Positions 1 through 11,929 of a stretch of 64,000 nt of DNA are shown piece after piece. Numbering within the stretch: the stretch's first letter is position 1; the number at the start of each line of letters is the position of its first letter. Both the position numbers and the translations under genes were made by a program. The notes beneath the pieces were generated by a model. The model searched no databases, was not told the DNA's origin, and worked only from the letters and a program-made list of their open reading frames with translations. Source of the DNA: Bactrocera neohumeralis (Eukaryota; Arthropoda; Insecta; Diptera; Tephritidae); NCBI RefSeq assembly GCF_024586455.1, contig NC_065923.1, forward strand, positions 3,165,501 to 3,229,500, given 5' to 3'.

Positions 1-718
1 AAGCATCTTCATATCGACCTGTGTGCATGCCTGAATGCCTGACACTATTGGCAAAGTATATGAAAGCATAATTAGAAACCGCTTGGAGTTAGCAATCCAG
101 AAAGCCGGCGGATTATCAGAAAGACAATACGGCTTTGTGAAAAAGAGTTCCACCATTGACGCACTATACGATGTAAGTGGCAAGCGATGCAAAGGCGGAA
201 CAAAAAAAATATTGTGCGCTGGTCACCCTGTATGTGAAGAATGCCTTTAACTCAGCAAAGTGGGCAAACATAATCAAGGCTCTGTCTGACATAAGAGCTC
301 CTCAATATCTGATGGAAATTGTTATAAGTTATTTCGAAAACAGGCGACTTTTATTCGATACAGATAAAGGCACCAAGAGCTACTCGATTTCGAGTGGAGT
401 ACAGCGAGGCTCGGTACTAGGCCCCCTTCTATGGAACATAATGTATGATGGAGTGCTAAGGAAACACCAACCGAAAGCTATTAAGTTAGTTGCATACGCA
501 GACGACCTTATTGTGGTAGCAGTGGCTAAACACCTCCACGACCTCCGGAGCAAATGCAATGAGTGCATAAACGGCCAATGGTTCTCGTCAATGAGTTTAG
601 AACTGGCTGAGCAAATAGAAGTCTTGCTCATAAGTACAAGAAAAGTGGAAGAAAAAATATGTCACACCATTGGAGAGTGCGAAATTCATTCACAGCCTCA
701 ACTAAAATATCTAAGAGT
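1..718 (+). pseudogene. R1-clade non-LTR retrotransposon, reverse transcriptase fragment (5' side of nested insert)
   Basis: This encodes the finger and palm part of a LINE reverse transcriptase. The first frame (35-170) reads like the RT segment around LSERQYGF..STIDAL; the frame then shifts near 170-178 and continues with YCALVTLYVKNAFNSAKW, GVQRGSVLGPLLWN and LVAYADDLIVV (YADD at 495-506). The order and wording of these blocks fit the R1 clade. The element is dead: it lacks its 5' end in this window, has a frameshift, and the first catalytic aspartate (normally LDVKNAF) is Tyr (codon 231-233, GAT to TAT). The block KYLRVIVD at the end is interrupted by another retrotransposon and resumes at 1650. 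The clade call comes from motif memory, not an alignment. Confidence 0.85.
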
Positions 719-1619
719 AATAGTAGACGACTTCTTCAACCTGCTCCTGGAGAAAATAGTTCGAGCTGCAGAACTAAACAGAGAAGGTACCATCTTCTAT
801 AAGAGTGTACAGCTGCTGGCGTATGCCGACGATATTGATATCATCGGCCTCAACACCCGCGCCGTTAGTTCTGCTTTCTCTAGGCTGGACAAGGAAGCAC
901 AGAAAATGGGTCTGGTAGTGAACGAGGGCAAAACGAAATATCTCCTGTCATCAAACAAACAGTCGTCGCACTCGCGACTTGGCTCTCACGTCACTGTTGA
1001 CAGTCATAACTTTGAAGTTGTAGATAATTTCGTCTATTTAGGAACCAGCATTAACACCACTAATAATGTCAGCCTGGAAATCCAACGCAGGGTTGCTCTT
1101 GCCAACAGGTGCTTCTTCGGACTGAGTAGGCAATTGAAAAGTAAAGTCCTCTCTCGACGAACAAAAGCTAAACTCTATAAGTCGCTCATAATTCCCGTCC
1201 TGCTATATGGTGCAGAGGCTTGGGCGATGACAGCAACCGATGAGTCGACGTTACGAGTTTTCGAGAGAAAAATTCTGCGAAAGATTTATGGTCCTTTGCG
1301 CATTGGCCACGGCGAATATCGCATCCGATGGAACGATGAGCTGTACGAGATATACGACGACATTGACATAGTTCAGCGAATTAAAAGACAGCGGCTACGC
1401 TGGCTAGGTCATGTTATCCGGATGGATGAAAACACTCCAGCTCAGAAAGTATTCGACGCAGTACCCGCCGGGGGAAGCAGAGGAAGAGGAAGACCTCCAC
1501 TCCGTTGGAAGGACCAAGTGGAGAAGGACCTGGCTTCGCTTGGAATATCCAATTGGCGCCACGTAGCGAAAAGAAGAAACGACTGGCGCGCTGTTGTTAA
1601 CTCGGCTATAATCGCGTAA
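177..1619 (+). pseudogene. Chimeric 480-codon open frame joining two unrelated reverse transcriptases
   Basis: An uninterrupted frame runs from an R1-clade RT (residues 1-184) straight into an RTE-like RT (residues 185-480) because the second element inserted in frame. It therefore has two YADD boxes, at residues about 107-110 and 216-219. The downstream part has the RTE-type C-terminal blocks LLYGAEAW, ERKILRKIYGP, RLRWLGHVIRM and GRGRPPLRWKDQVEKDL, then stops at the natural end of the inserted element. The ATG at 177 is only the first Met after a frameshift, so it is not a natural start. I see no promoter or signal suggesting expression. It is best read as an accidental fusion produced by nested insertion. 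Confidence 0.8.
719..728 (+). repeat. Target-site duplication, left copy (AATAGTAGAC)
   Basis: The ten bases here are repeated exactly at 1650-1659. The copies flank the RTE-like insert, and joining the outer sequences restores the R1 reading (KYLRVIVD followed by SRLKFKNHL). This is the expected footprint of target-primed reverse transcription. The right edge could be one or two bases shorter because the insert tail ends in A. Confidence 0.85.
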
Positions 1620-1649
1620 GCGGTGTCTACGCCAATTAAGAAGAAGAAG
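729..1649 (+). mobile_element. RTE-like LINE, 5'-truncated copy inserted in the R1-clade element
   Basis: This is a 921-bp 5'-truncated insertion. It opens inside the RT domain (FFNLLLEKIVRAAELN), carries AYADDIDIIG, then FVYLGTSI, RTKAKLYKSLIIPVLLYG, ERKILRKIYGP, RLRWLGHV, and ends with WRHVAKRRNDWRAVVNS and a stop at 1617-1619. A 30-bp 3' UTR (GCGGTGTCTACGCCAATT) leads to an AAG-repeat tail at about 1638-1649. Such a short 3' UTR with a simple-repeat tail is typical of RTE-type elements. The coding part has no stop from 729 to 1617, so this is a younger insertion than its host element. Relatives lie at 9152-9352 and 32390-33432, both on the minus strand. Confidence 0.85.
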
Positions 1650-1659
1650 AATAGTAGAC
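1650..1659 (+). repeat. Target-site duplication, right copy (AATAGTAGAC)
   Basis: Exact repeat of 719-728, directly after the AAG-repeat tail of the inserted RTE-like element. Confidence 0.85.
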
Positions 1660-2227
1660 TCACGGCTCAAATTTAAGAATCACCTAGAATACACTGCAGG
1701 TAAAGCGAATAAAATCCTGAATACCTTATCAAGAATGAAGGCAAATAAAGGCTGCGTGCGTTCCAACCTGCGTTTTTTACTCGCAAAGGTAATGAGATCG
1801 GTTATGTTATATGCGGCTCCAATATGGATCCAGGCGCTAGGCATCAAAGCATATACCAGACAAATAAAAAAGCTACACAGGCTGTCGGCACTAAGAGTTT
1901 CAAGTGACGCTGCTGAAGTAAGAGCCAGTATGATGCCCATTGACATTCAGGGTGACGAATACGAATACTAATTACATATACAAATGAAGCGGCGGCTTCA
2001 GTCATGACCAAACTTAGACATATAGAGCAGAATAGGCGTCCGTCAGTCCGTGTCATAGAGGAGACTTAAATGTCTTATCACTCCCACGAAGTAATACCTA
2101 ATCAGGTGGTTCCATGGGAGAGTCTGGAGTTGGGAGTAGGTTAGGTTTAACCTAAGTTAAAGTTCCGCACTTGGCTTTTGATGCTTCCCCCTACTTATAA
2201 AAAAAAATTATAATAATAACAAAAAAG
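1660..2227 (+). pseudogene. R1-clade LINE, 3' remainder with A-rich tail
   Basis: The reading interrupted at 718 resumes here with SRLKFKNHLEYTAGKANKIL, then NTLSRMKANKGCVRSNLRFL, VMRSVMLYAAPIWIQAL, and KKLHRLSALRVSSD..MMPIDIQ (to about 1950). These are the usual C-terminal RT blocks of R1-clade ORF2, with a deletion between RVSS and MMPIDI. The downstream UTR (1975-2190) contains GGTTAGGTTTAACCTAAG, and an A-rich tail at about 2196-2227 probably marks the 3' end. The coding remainder is split by stops and a shortened segment, so it is not functional. Confidence 0.75.
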
Positions 2228-3764
2228 GCCACTTGTGAACATTTTCCGTGGTTTAATGCCAATGTTCCATTTGGTGCGCCACGGTTCTAGGACGATGAAT
2301 TGCGTTTTAAGTTGCTATTTTACGCCATCGGTGCTTTGTTATCGACATAAGTGAGGACCCCAGCGCATATGGCCTCTTAGACCCGACTCAGCATTACGAC
2401 CCCTAACGTAAAATGACGGATTATATAGAAAAACTTTACCAGCAGAGACATGGGCAAATGCTTGACAGTCATCAAAGAAAACTTCAGAACAGAATTGATT
2501 CTCCTCCAAATCAAATATTTCTCAAATAATTCTCTGTAGGCTAATTGGTCGACATGAATTAAAATAATTCAATTTGGGGTACTATGAGGTAAACGGACTT
2601 GGCACAGGATATTTTTCGAAAAATTTACCACAATATGAAATTTAGAGAAAATATATACTTGCCTCTGTGAAAAAAAATCGCGTTGGATCGGATAATTAGA
2701 CACTGAAATGAAGCCCCACCGTTGAGAAAATAAACTGGTAACATAGAGGATACAGGTTCAGAATTTAATTAAATGAGAATATTAATTTCATTTCCTGCTG
2801 GTAAGCTCACACTCAAACACTAAATATTGGTTTGCATATTAATACAAAAACGACGATGGCAGTTGGTGTTGAAAGGAAAGAGCCTCCAATAAATCGTTGC
2901 TTACTTTATTTATAAATGTTTATTGGAAAATCGCCAATAAAACTAAGCATATGCCTCTGCTACAGGTAGTACCGTTTTGTAGGTTTTCTCAATTTGCTCA
3001 AATGAGCAGTGGACGCGCGCGTCACAGGCAACGTGACAAGTGTGACCTAATGCTCCAGTCTACACGCTCCACGCTTTAAACTGTAAGCATGCACAGCCTG
3101 CTCCAACACATACTAATATACACACACACACACACAAATTAAACAATATTGAAGTTGCAAATGTAAGCTTGTAGTCACAGATAAAAGCCACTTGGAGTAG
3201 CGCAAATCAGCCGAAGCGTGCACAGATGCCACTCACCACAAGCGATGCTCTTAACCTCTGTGCCCGGTACTCGACTAAGCTGAGTAATCGGTATTGGCAG
3301 TTGGTTTATCGGTGGTTTTGACGTAAGACCACTTATACAAGTTTAGTTGTATTTTAATTTAGCTTTTGAGCGTGCACATCTGCCATAACTGCGACGGACT
3401 ATTGTACGTATATGTATATATTAAATATATGTATATATACATATATAAATCAGGTGGTACGAAATTTTAACTTGAAATTATAAATTAATTACTAATTTGA
3501 ATTCTGAATCTCTCTTTCTAAATAATCCATTTATTAAGATAACAATTGCCGACTATATGATCATCAATCATATTTCCCATTTTGTGAAGTTAGTTTTTAC
3601 AGTAACCATGCCCGAATAATAGCCGACGTAAAAATTTACAGTTTTTCCATAGTCTATATCTTTCATTAGCCTGGCCGTCCATATGCCGCGACTTTCATTC
3701 TCCCATCAGCATGCCATGTTATTGCGTGTATCTTTCTTTATTTGTTGGCGCTTTTGTTATTATC
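2228..3764. other. AT-rich intergenic DNA with a CA microsatellite
   Basis: No gene or TE motif was recognised. It holds a perfect (CA)8 run at 3121-3136, a less AT-rich patch at 3010-3260, and a TATA-rich, partly self-complementary stretch at about 3408-3447. Confidence 0.5.
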
Positions 3765-4925
3765 GGATGTTTTCTTTAGCTCTCACAGCTTTTTCCTTAC
3801 ATATGCTAGAAGGTCGGTTAGGGCATTGCCGCTTATAACTAATATTGCATTGCCTGACACAGTTCGGCAGGCTGATGAAACTCTGAGGGCTGCGGTGCAC
3901 TCTGCCCACTACCTTACGTCGGTTTTCCTTTTTAGGCACGTCTGCCCAGATCTCAGCTCTGCATACATAATAAGGCACTGATTGTCGTCGCCATTAGAAG
4001 CTTTTTCTTTTCTTGACTGGGGCCTCCTGTGTTGGCTATTAGTTGGTTCAGTTGGGAGATGATCTTCGTTGCCTTTTCTACGGCGTGCTGGATTTGTACC
4101 CAGAAGGTTAGTCAGAGGTCCACTCTTACGCCTAGATAGTTTACTGCTTTTTGTGTCCTCAGAATATCCGTAGTCATTTGCATGCTTATCTCGAGGGGTA
4201 TGTGCCCAGTAGTAGCTCTGTTTTTTCCGAAGAGAGCTGAAGGTTGTATGAACCAAACCCTGCTTGCGTCCGTATCATGACTTGATCAAGCTTTCTTCGC
4301 GCTGCTTCTGCATCTCTTGCTGTAATTACTGCTGCATGTCGTCCACTTAGCCAGCTTAGTTTGGCGACGTGACCGCTATCTGTCGCGATCCCTCTCTAGT
4401 TCGGTAAAGCAGTGCTAATCCGCACCACAGCTCTGGAGTAGTCAGGGATCTTAAATCCACCCATCTTTAGCTGTTGAAGGCGTTTCAAACATCTAGTGTC
4501 ACCAGCACCACTATTCTTTTGTATTTATGCCATCTACGCTACGCAGCTTCTACGCTATTAATGACGCATTTTGTAGTTCCTTTAGTTGATCTGCCTGGGC
4601 TAAACCCGTGTTGTCTAGGGGACAGTCCTCCAGCTTCGTTGATAGCCGCTTCGAGTCTGGGCTTAAGTAGTATTTTAAAGAGCTTTACCGCTGTGTCAAG
4701 CATGCATAGTGGACGGTATGTTGACTGTATGTTGCGGCAAGTTTTGGCTCCTTTTTCCTATCTGATTAGCACTATTCAGCTTCGAAGCAGGCGTTGTACA
4801 TACTTTTCCAGTAGTACTGTCGGCTCTGCAGTGATCATTTTGAAAATTTCTACTGAGATCCCGTCAAGACCGGGTGATTTGTTGGCCTTGAGCTTACCAG
4901 TGGCTAGTTTCATCTCTTCAAGAGT
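3765..4925 (-). pseudogene. R1-clade LINE reverse transcriptase, minus strand, frameshifted
   Basis: Read on the minus strand this is about 1.15 kb of RT. From high to low coordinate: EMKLATGKLKANKSPGLDGI near 4915-4860, FKMITAEPTVLLEKYVQ, KLFKILLKPRLEAAINEAGG near 4690, a GFSPGRSTKGT-like block, AVITARDAEAARRKLDQVM near 4320, AVNYLGVRVDL near 4140, AVEKATKIISQLNQLIANTG near 4080, and AEIWADV..ALRVSSAYRTVSGNA near 3960-3830. The order of blocks is that of an R1-clade ORF2, but the palm segment with YADD is missing and frames change several times. It belongs to a different subfamily from the copy at 1-2227. A frame open on the plus strand here (4474-4986) is a shadow. Confidence 0.75.
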
Positions 4926-5779
4926 AAACTTTCATTGGAGCCATTTAGAATGCCAAAATTTTTCTAAATCTATAGAACAAATCTAGTTAGTAGCTATACA
5001 TACTCATTCATGATATTGGGCTAGCCGCACAATTTCAAATTTTTCTACTTTTCTTCAGTTAATTTCATGACACCGATTTGAATACCATCTATACTTAAAA
5101 TATCATATCCCATATTTCATTCAGCATGGCTTTGTGGTTCCAAGGATTTCAAAATATACTTATACTTGGTTTTCAACATCTAATAAACTTCTTAAAATAC
5201 TTGTATATATATACATACATTTTTTAGTTTCTACAAACTTTTCATTACTTACAAAAACTCAACATAAAATTTAAATAAGCCTCATCTAAACACTCATAAC
5301 TGTAAATAATCTAATTAAATGACAAATTTATTACTCGAATGCATTTGTAAATGGAATAATCGGACAGTTGTCGATAGATTTTATTGCTCGCAATTAAAGA
5401 GGTGAAAAGCGCAAGCTCAAAGGGACCTGTCTCATAAAAAGCGTACTTACATACAAGCCAGAGTGAGTCTATCACACACGCGCAGGTCAGTGGTAATGAG
5501 ACTGCAACAGGTTAATTGCGCTGCAATAAATTTTCGCTTAAACAATCGAAGGCAATAAAATGATCGATACAGCATGTAGTGGTAATTGCAGCGTAATCGC
5601 ATTGTCATGAACTCGATTAACATTCCAACAACCGCATTCATGCTGCAGCAACCGATTGGACTGCGACAATTTGAGTTTAAATTTGAAATAAAAATTAGAA
5701 GAAATAAATAAAATAGAATAACAATGTTTGAGCTACATTGTAAGCAGAGACAACCCTTTGCACGGCGATAAATATTAAT
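4926..5779. other. AT-rich intergenic DNA, nothing recognised
   Basis: No coding, RNA or TE signal was seen. The sequence becomes less AT-rich from about 5440 towards the following island. Confidence 0.4.
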
Positions 5780-6840
5780 AAATTTAATTTATTATGTGTG
5801 TAAAATGTCACACGAACAATGCGACATGTGCAGCAAACGAGGCAAACCAACTGCGGCACAAACTATAAAAATGCATGAAGCGAGCAACGCGCCGCGGGCA
5901 ATATGCAATAGAAAAATGTCAACTGCTTTGACATATGCAGCACAACAACAACAACAGCAACAGCGGCAGTAACGATTGCCGCCAATCACCCACCCAAAGC
6001 CGCCATAAATGGGCAAACGCGCAGCGGCAGCGGCAGCGTCGCTTTTATGCATATGAACCGGTGACAGCGGTGCCGCTGACAGCTATCCACATATGCATGT
6101 GCGTGTGTGTGTGTTTATGCCTGCATGTGCATGCGTGAGCTTGTGTCAGTGTGTCAGCGCGCCGAAGGCGTGACCGAAAACCCATTGATAAGATCGGCAG
6201 CCACGGCGAATTTGAGAATTGAATGACAAATGTAACAGAAGTGACAAAAGCCGTGAATTTTATCGCTCAATTGGTGCGGCACAGCCGCTGCATGCACAAA
6301 CACACATACGCAGAGCAAATGCCAGCGAAATTCATGCAAATCAGTGACTGAAGTGTGTTAGCGCTGAAAGCCATCTTGCGGCAGAAAATGGCGCTTTTAA
6401 TCAGTGCCTTAAAATCAAAGCCGTATCTTCAGCCGATTGCGCAATATGCATTTCGAATATGGCAATTATGCATCTAATTGAACGTGGGAAAACCAACCGT
6501 CAACCAACGCCACATTGTGGCACACACACAGCACTAAAGCAGAGCCCGACAACGACAGCCGGCGTGCTCACTCGCTAAACGACAACATCTCGGCAATCAA
6601 ACGTCATCGCATGCTGTCAACGCGTTGCCAAAGAACCGTCAACGGTCTGTCAACAGCATCGGCAGCATTCGCGGCTAGAACGAAAATGTGTGCCACCAAA
6701 TGCTGTGGTCTGACTCATCTGGTGGCAATGCGCGAGTTTTGTCTATTTTTGCCTACGAATGTTTGTACAAATGCACGTTTAGCAAAACAATGACAAGAAG
6801 CCAAGGTGACGGCATCCAGAGTCAACAAGCTTAACCCAAT
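5780..6840. other. Less AT-rich island with CAA and GT repeats; candidate regulatory DNA
   Basis: It contains CAA/CAG runs at about 5940-5970 (antisense reading gives a cysteine run), AGCGGCAGCGGC at 6020-6036 and a GT run near 6098-6112. Short frames here translate only into low-complexity peptides. No TE similarity was visible. Confidence 0.35.
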
Positions 6841-9151
6841 TCTTGCGGTTATAAAAATAGACACAAATACATTTGCAGAGTTCTAGGCAGCTAAGGTGTG
6901 TGGTGTGGTAACCTACAGTGGATTTCATAATGTTTGCTAGAAAAGTCAAAAAAACAGTAAGCTATATCGGAATATGTAGGATGAAAAAAGCTATATGGAT
7001 ACAATTTATATTAGAAAAATGTGTTGCAAATTTCGTTAGGATATACATATGCATATTGAAATTTCTGATAGATCATTAGTTTTTTCACAAATAAGACTGA
7101 CAGTGTTTATTAACTAGTGAAAATATTTTTCATTTCCATAACTTTGAATTACGAGGCTTGTCATTCACATTCTTTCAGATAATTAGTTGGTTCAAATGTC
7201 TGAAAAGGCTGACAGACGAGATGGAATGCCTTAAGGAGATGCAGGATCGCCAAGATAATATAGAGAATGCGCATAAGTAACGACGATGCATGCAGATAGT
7301 CAAGGGAAGTAGGCATAAGAGAAGCGCTGAAATACCTTCTATGTTTCTACCCAGCCTTATGTATAACTCGTCTTAGGAGCTTTGCAGTTCAAGGGAATAG
7401 ATAGAATTATCAATTAGATATCAAACCGCTCTTAAAGTTGGCAAGAAAAGTTGGCGTTCTGTATGACGAGTACTTCTTTAGAAATTAAGCTAAATGTCCA
7501 AATGACATTACTAAGGACCAGTGGGTCTTCTGAATGGCCTAACCTAACGTACTATTATTGGAAATATCAACGAAACTAGCTGATATTTGGTCACGTCGTG
7601 GTCTGATAATCGAATATACGTAATTTATTACATTTGCTCTAGTTCGCTAAATTTATGTATTTCTTTCCAGACATGGAATTCAAAAAAAAAACAAAAAACC
7701 TTTCTAATAGTTTTATATTGCATATGATTTCATGCTTTTTATAAAGTCCACCAGATCTTTCCTTTAATTTCCATTCTACAGGCATAATATTAAGTCTGAA
7801 AAACTAATGGAATTTTTGAGAACCTTTATCACTCCATAAATTCGTACCGAAAATTAAGATTATCGCCTAGAGACCGCTATTAGAAAAAAAACCGATTCTG
7901 TAATTATGGAGCTCACCTGTATCGTTAACTCAAGGACTTATATCCACTTACTAGTCAGAAAAAAATTAAATTTAAAATTTTTTTTTTTTTTTTGAGTAAG
8001 TATTTTAGCTAATAATTCCATAAAAATATTAATTTACAAAATTTAATGTACTTTGGAAATAGATGATTTATTTCTAAAAATTGTAGATTATCTTGTTCCC
8101 TAAGTCGATCTAGAGGAAGACCTCAGAAATCCGGTTTCTGGCAGTAAGCATGCGAGTCTGCTTGAATATTTTTGGAATCAAAAAAACTTGTACATTATTT
8201 GTATAGCTAAATAATAATCTAAGGCCTAGTCAAGATTTATACTTTCGACAAAATAGCGGCTTCTCAAAAACAAATAATTTTTTTGATAAAAGCTGCGCTT
8301 AGAGTGGATTAAAAAATTAAGTCAAATTCTTATTTTTTCTATCATTATCTTACAAATATATACAAAATGTCTTGCGAAAATTTTATATCTTTCAGTTTAG
8401 CCGTTTTGGTGAAATTTTGCTCACTGGCATTGAAAATATCGTTCGAAAAAAAAACACTTTTTGAATTTTTTGAAGCCGATTGCACTAATTTAAAAAGTCT
8501 TACAAATTTACTTCTCTGAACCCATTTACCGGATCAATTTCTCATTTTCGGAGAATATTTTCAAATATACATACATATGTACATTCGATATATACATAGT
8601 ATTCAATAGGTAATTAATCATATATTTTCTTATTATCCTTTTTATATGATTATTTTCTTCGGCCAAAACAATTTTTTCTTAAATCAAATCGTAATATGTT
8701 ATTATCAATAATTAATTGTGCAAAAATTGGTAAAGAAGCTTATAAATCACTTAATCAAAAATTAGAAATCCTTTCCGACGGCATATTACCAGGTTAAATA
8801 ACTAAATAGAGCGACTATATGAATCGCTTACCACATTCACTATAACACGTCCAATGAGAAATTAAGTGAGGACCACTAAGCCGATTTTAATGAACAACAT
8901 TGCTTACAAGTGAGTGGGCCTGAGTGGCCACTGGAAACATTTATATCTTAATCTAAGATTTGCATACAGTAGGGTTTTTAGAAAGTAAAAAAAAATAGAA
9001 AATTTAGTTCTTCGAAGAAATTTGAACTCTCTCAAGTATTTTTGGAAAAGACAATACATAAGTAGGTTACTATATAAGAATCAGATATTACAAAACTATC
9101 GGATTAATATAGATGTAAATGTTTCTACTCATCGTTAAAACCAATCTTCTG
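6841..9151. other. AT-rich intergenic DNA, no recognised features
   Basis: It holds long A/T runs (a poly-T at about 7980-7994). A short frame at 7170-7280 (ending QDRQDNIENAHK) and GGCCTAACCTAACG at about 7540 could be remains of an old LINE, but this is too weak to call. Confidence 0.35.
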
Positions 9152-9352
9152 TCTTATTTATTGGAGTAGACACCGCTTACGCGATAACCGAGTTAACAAC
9201 AGCGGCCCAGTCGTTTCTTCTTTTCGCTACGTGGCGCCAATTTTAAATTCCAAGCCAGGTCCTTTTCCACTTGGTCCTTCCAACGCAGTGGAGGTCTCAT
9301 CTTCCTCTGCTTCCCCCGACGGGTATTGCGTCGAATACTTTCAGAGCTGGAG
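9152..9352 (-). mobile_element. RTE-like LINE, 3'-end fragment
   Basis: The minus strand reads SESIRRNTRRGKQRK, MRPPLRWKDQVEKDL, then the end equivalent to the WRHVAKRRNDW..VVNSVIA block, a stop, and the 3' UTR core GCGGTGTCTAC (9166-9176 reversed). It matches the 3' end of the copy at 729-1649 with small differences: the GLGIS-type segment is shortened and the frame shifts. Only about 200 bp remain, so it is a severely 5'-truncated insertion. The AAG tail has decayed. Confidence 0.8.
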
Positions 9353-9599
9353 TATATGAATATCATAATATCATAGTCAAGAGAAAAATGTAACAAATAT
9401 TTAACTGAAACTAGTTCAGAAATAACCTCACTTCAAGCACTACTCACATATACATTTATGAAATTAAACTTCTTCAAATTTTCAAAAACTCCTTTCGGAT
9501 ATTTTATATTTCACATAAACTAAAAACATAATATATTTACTTAAACTCCGAATCAAAACAGATTAAAATTGTTACAACGAAATCATGTGTTCAACCAAA
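9353..9599. other. AT-rich spacer
   Basis: Nothing recognised. Confidence 0.4.
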
Positions 9600-10870
9600 A
9601 CAATAACTCAAAATTATGCGCAGGCGTTGCATTTACTCAACGCCCCAACGCAACAACAAAGTTGAACACAAAATGAAAAGACACGCTGCTGTTGCGCAAA
9701 TGAGTTCACACGCTGCCACACTGTGACACTACGGCGGCTGTCCGCACTTGAGACCTCGCTCACTGGAACAACGGATGCGGCAGCATTGAAAGCAACTGTC
9801 GGCGACGCCGAGAAAAACCAACAAGCGGAAGTTCTAAATGTTGCTACTGCGCAACAGCAATGCAAAGGAATACAAACAATTCAACCAAAACAACAACATT
9901 CATAATTGCCAACACAGTACGAACGTGGCAAATTCGATGGAGGAAACGAAATGAAGAAGCAGCAACATCAACAGCAACATAAAACAATTACCAACACCTC
10001 ATCTGTTGATTTAGCGCAAACGCAGCGTTTATATAGTAGCCGCGTGTAGTGAGCGCGCGCACCAACTAATAGCGACAATAACATTAGCAACAACAATAAC
10101 AACAATGGATATCTCAGGCGATTAGTTGGCGGAAAAACAATTGTGCGCCTGCGCATTAAGCACAACAACAAGAGCAAAAACGAAAACAAAAACAAAAGAC
10201 AAAAAAACGATCATAAATGAGAATCGAGATCGCTTGCACAACTGATGAATGCAGTCAAAGCAATAGCAACAACAAAAACAACCAGTGACTCACAATGTGT
10301 TTTTGGCACAGCGGTGGGCGCAAGGAGCGTCCAACTGGTGGCAACAATTGACGTTGCTCCAACTACTGCTAACTGCCATGTTATTGTTGGTATTGCTTTT
10401 CCTGCCGTCGCCGCTGTTGCCACTGCTGCAGCGCCGCTTGGCGATGCTCGTCTTTGCGCACGCTGATAGCCAAACAAGGCAAATGAAAATTGATGGAAAA
10501 CACACGCGTGGGATGTCCTCCTCCGCCTGCTGCACATTTATTACAACTCCAAACACATACACACACACACATATGTTAATAAACAAACAAACTGTACACA
10601 TGTGAACATAATGTTGAAGCTCGCTTTTGCCGCGGCTCGTTGCACGCTCCTTAAAGTGTTGCTGTGAGAAATTACAGAAGTCACATTTGACGCTTCGAGC
10701 CACAACAAACACATTTTCCGCTACAACAACACTACATTTTGGTTATATTGATGGTTACAGACAGCTGCCAACGGCATTTTGCATAGATTTCGCAAGCTCT
10801 TTGCTTTGAATCGGTTTTATTTTTGGGTATTGGCTGCCATTGCGTAAGAGTTGCGCAAAGTTATGACCTG
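9600..10870. other. CAA/TTG-rich island; candidate regulatory DNA
   Basis: Dense CAACAACA-type runs occur at 9885-9900, 9965-9985, 10080-10105 and 10165-10205, with CA runs at 10555-10572. Several overlapping frames on both strands are open (for example 10211-10537 minus and 10285-10605 plus), but their products are low-complexity Ala/Thr/Leu peptides. This is the pattern expected of repeat-biased DNA rather than a gene. Confidence 0.4.
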
Positions 10871-11699
10871 AAGGTTAGGCAGCGACACTTTTATAACTGC
10901 AAAGCTGCAAACACTAATACCATTCGTATAAATATATGAATAACGCATAACTATTTTATTAGTTTTGTGCATCAACTCTTCATATTTAGTATAATATATT
11001 ATATGTTTCCTGCCAATAGATTTTCTTTTTTTTAATTATTTCAATGAAAATATAAGAAGGAAGTTTAGAGCTACGGCAAATATGTATATCTATAGTATAT
11101 AAAATTACAAACGCATGTTAATGCAACAGCAATTATTGAGTTTTCCGACAATTTGCTAATGATATTTACATATATATGATTTGGTGATAATATCCAAAAT
11201 CATTTGAGAAATAATATATCTACGTAATCCCCAGATCGTTTTCAGTTCTACAAACACCTCTTAGACGAATCATTAGTAACTCCCCTTTGCTTTTGTTTGT
11301 TTCTGACTCTGCAATACACATTCGTGCACTGCCCAAATCTCTGGAATCATTTGAAGGTACCCCTTTACATATCTAACTCTTTTCTTCATATATGTACATA
11401 GGTACATTTCCTTAGCAACTAAAAAAGCATTTTCACATATCCGTAAGTCTCTCTGACAAATCTTAAATGTGATAGTAATTAATAAATTGTATGGGAAACA
11501 GACCAAGTAATCCAACAAAATTATAATGTTTGATAATTTCATTATTCTTACTTGTCTGGATGTTTGCCCAAACTATACAGTCAGTTTTATTTCTACTTTC
11601 CCCGAACCTTTACTGTCTGAAATAAGTAAAATTATAATGCCAATGTCCTACAAAGACTATAATATACTCTTTTAAGGAAAGCCTTAACTTAAAGTTTCT
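10871..11699. other. AT-rich spacer
   Basis: Nothing recognised on either strand. A frame at 11273-11542 (minus) has no recognisable motif. Confidence 0.4.
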
Positions 11700-11865
11700 T
11701 GAGGTAAATAGAGGCAACTTGCAGGGTGGAACTCTAGCTCTCTTGCTCTGAATCCTTGTGGTGAACACACTATTTAAGGAACTGGAGGAAGGAAATGCTC
11801 GAGCCTATGCGGACGACACAGTTCTTTTAGTGTATGGAAAATCCAAAACACTGTCTAAGATCTTA
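11700..11865 (+). pseudogene. LINE reverse transcriptase scrap with YADD box
   Basis: The plus strand reads GNLQGGTLALLL, then ILVVNTLFKELEEGNARAYA, then DDTVLLVYGKS. This is the GTPQGG..PLLW to YADD part of a LINE RT (palm domain), with YADD at about 11806-11817. It has a stop in the first block and no detectable flanking RT, so it is a relic of perhaps 55 codons. The wording is closest to R1/Jockey-group elements, but I cannot assign the clade. The sequence continues into AT-rich DNA with no recoverable frame. Confidence 0.65.
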
Positions 11866-11929
11866 CCCAAGGGTACTAGAATGAGGTAACCAAATAAGCA
11901 GATAGCATTTTTGTTAGATCTCATACCAA

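Noticed and set aside
3408..3447. AT palindrome-like stretch as a terminator or origin
   Set aside because: Simple TATA-type sequence common in this DNA; no independent evidence for function.
4474..4986. 170-codon plus-strand frame
   Set aside because: The minus strand here reads as R1-clade reverse transcriptase in the expected motif order, so the plus frame is a shadow.
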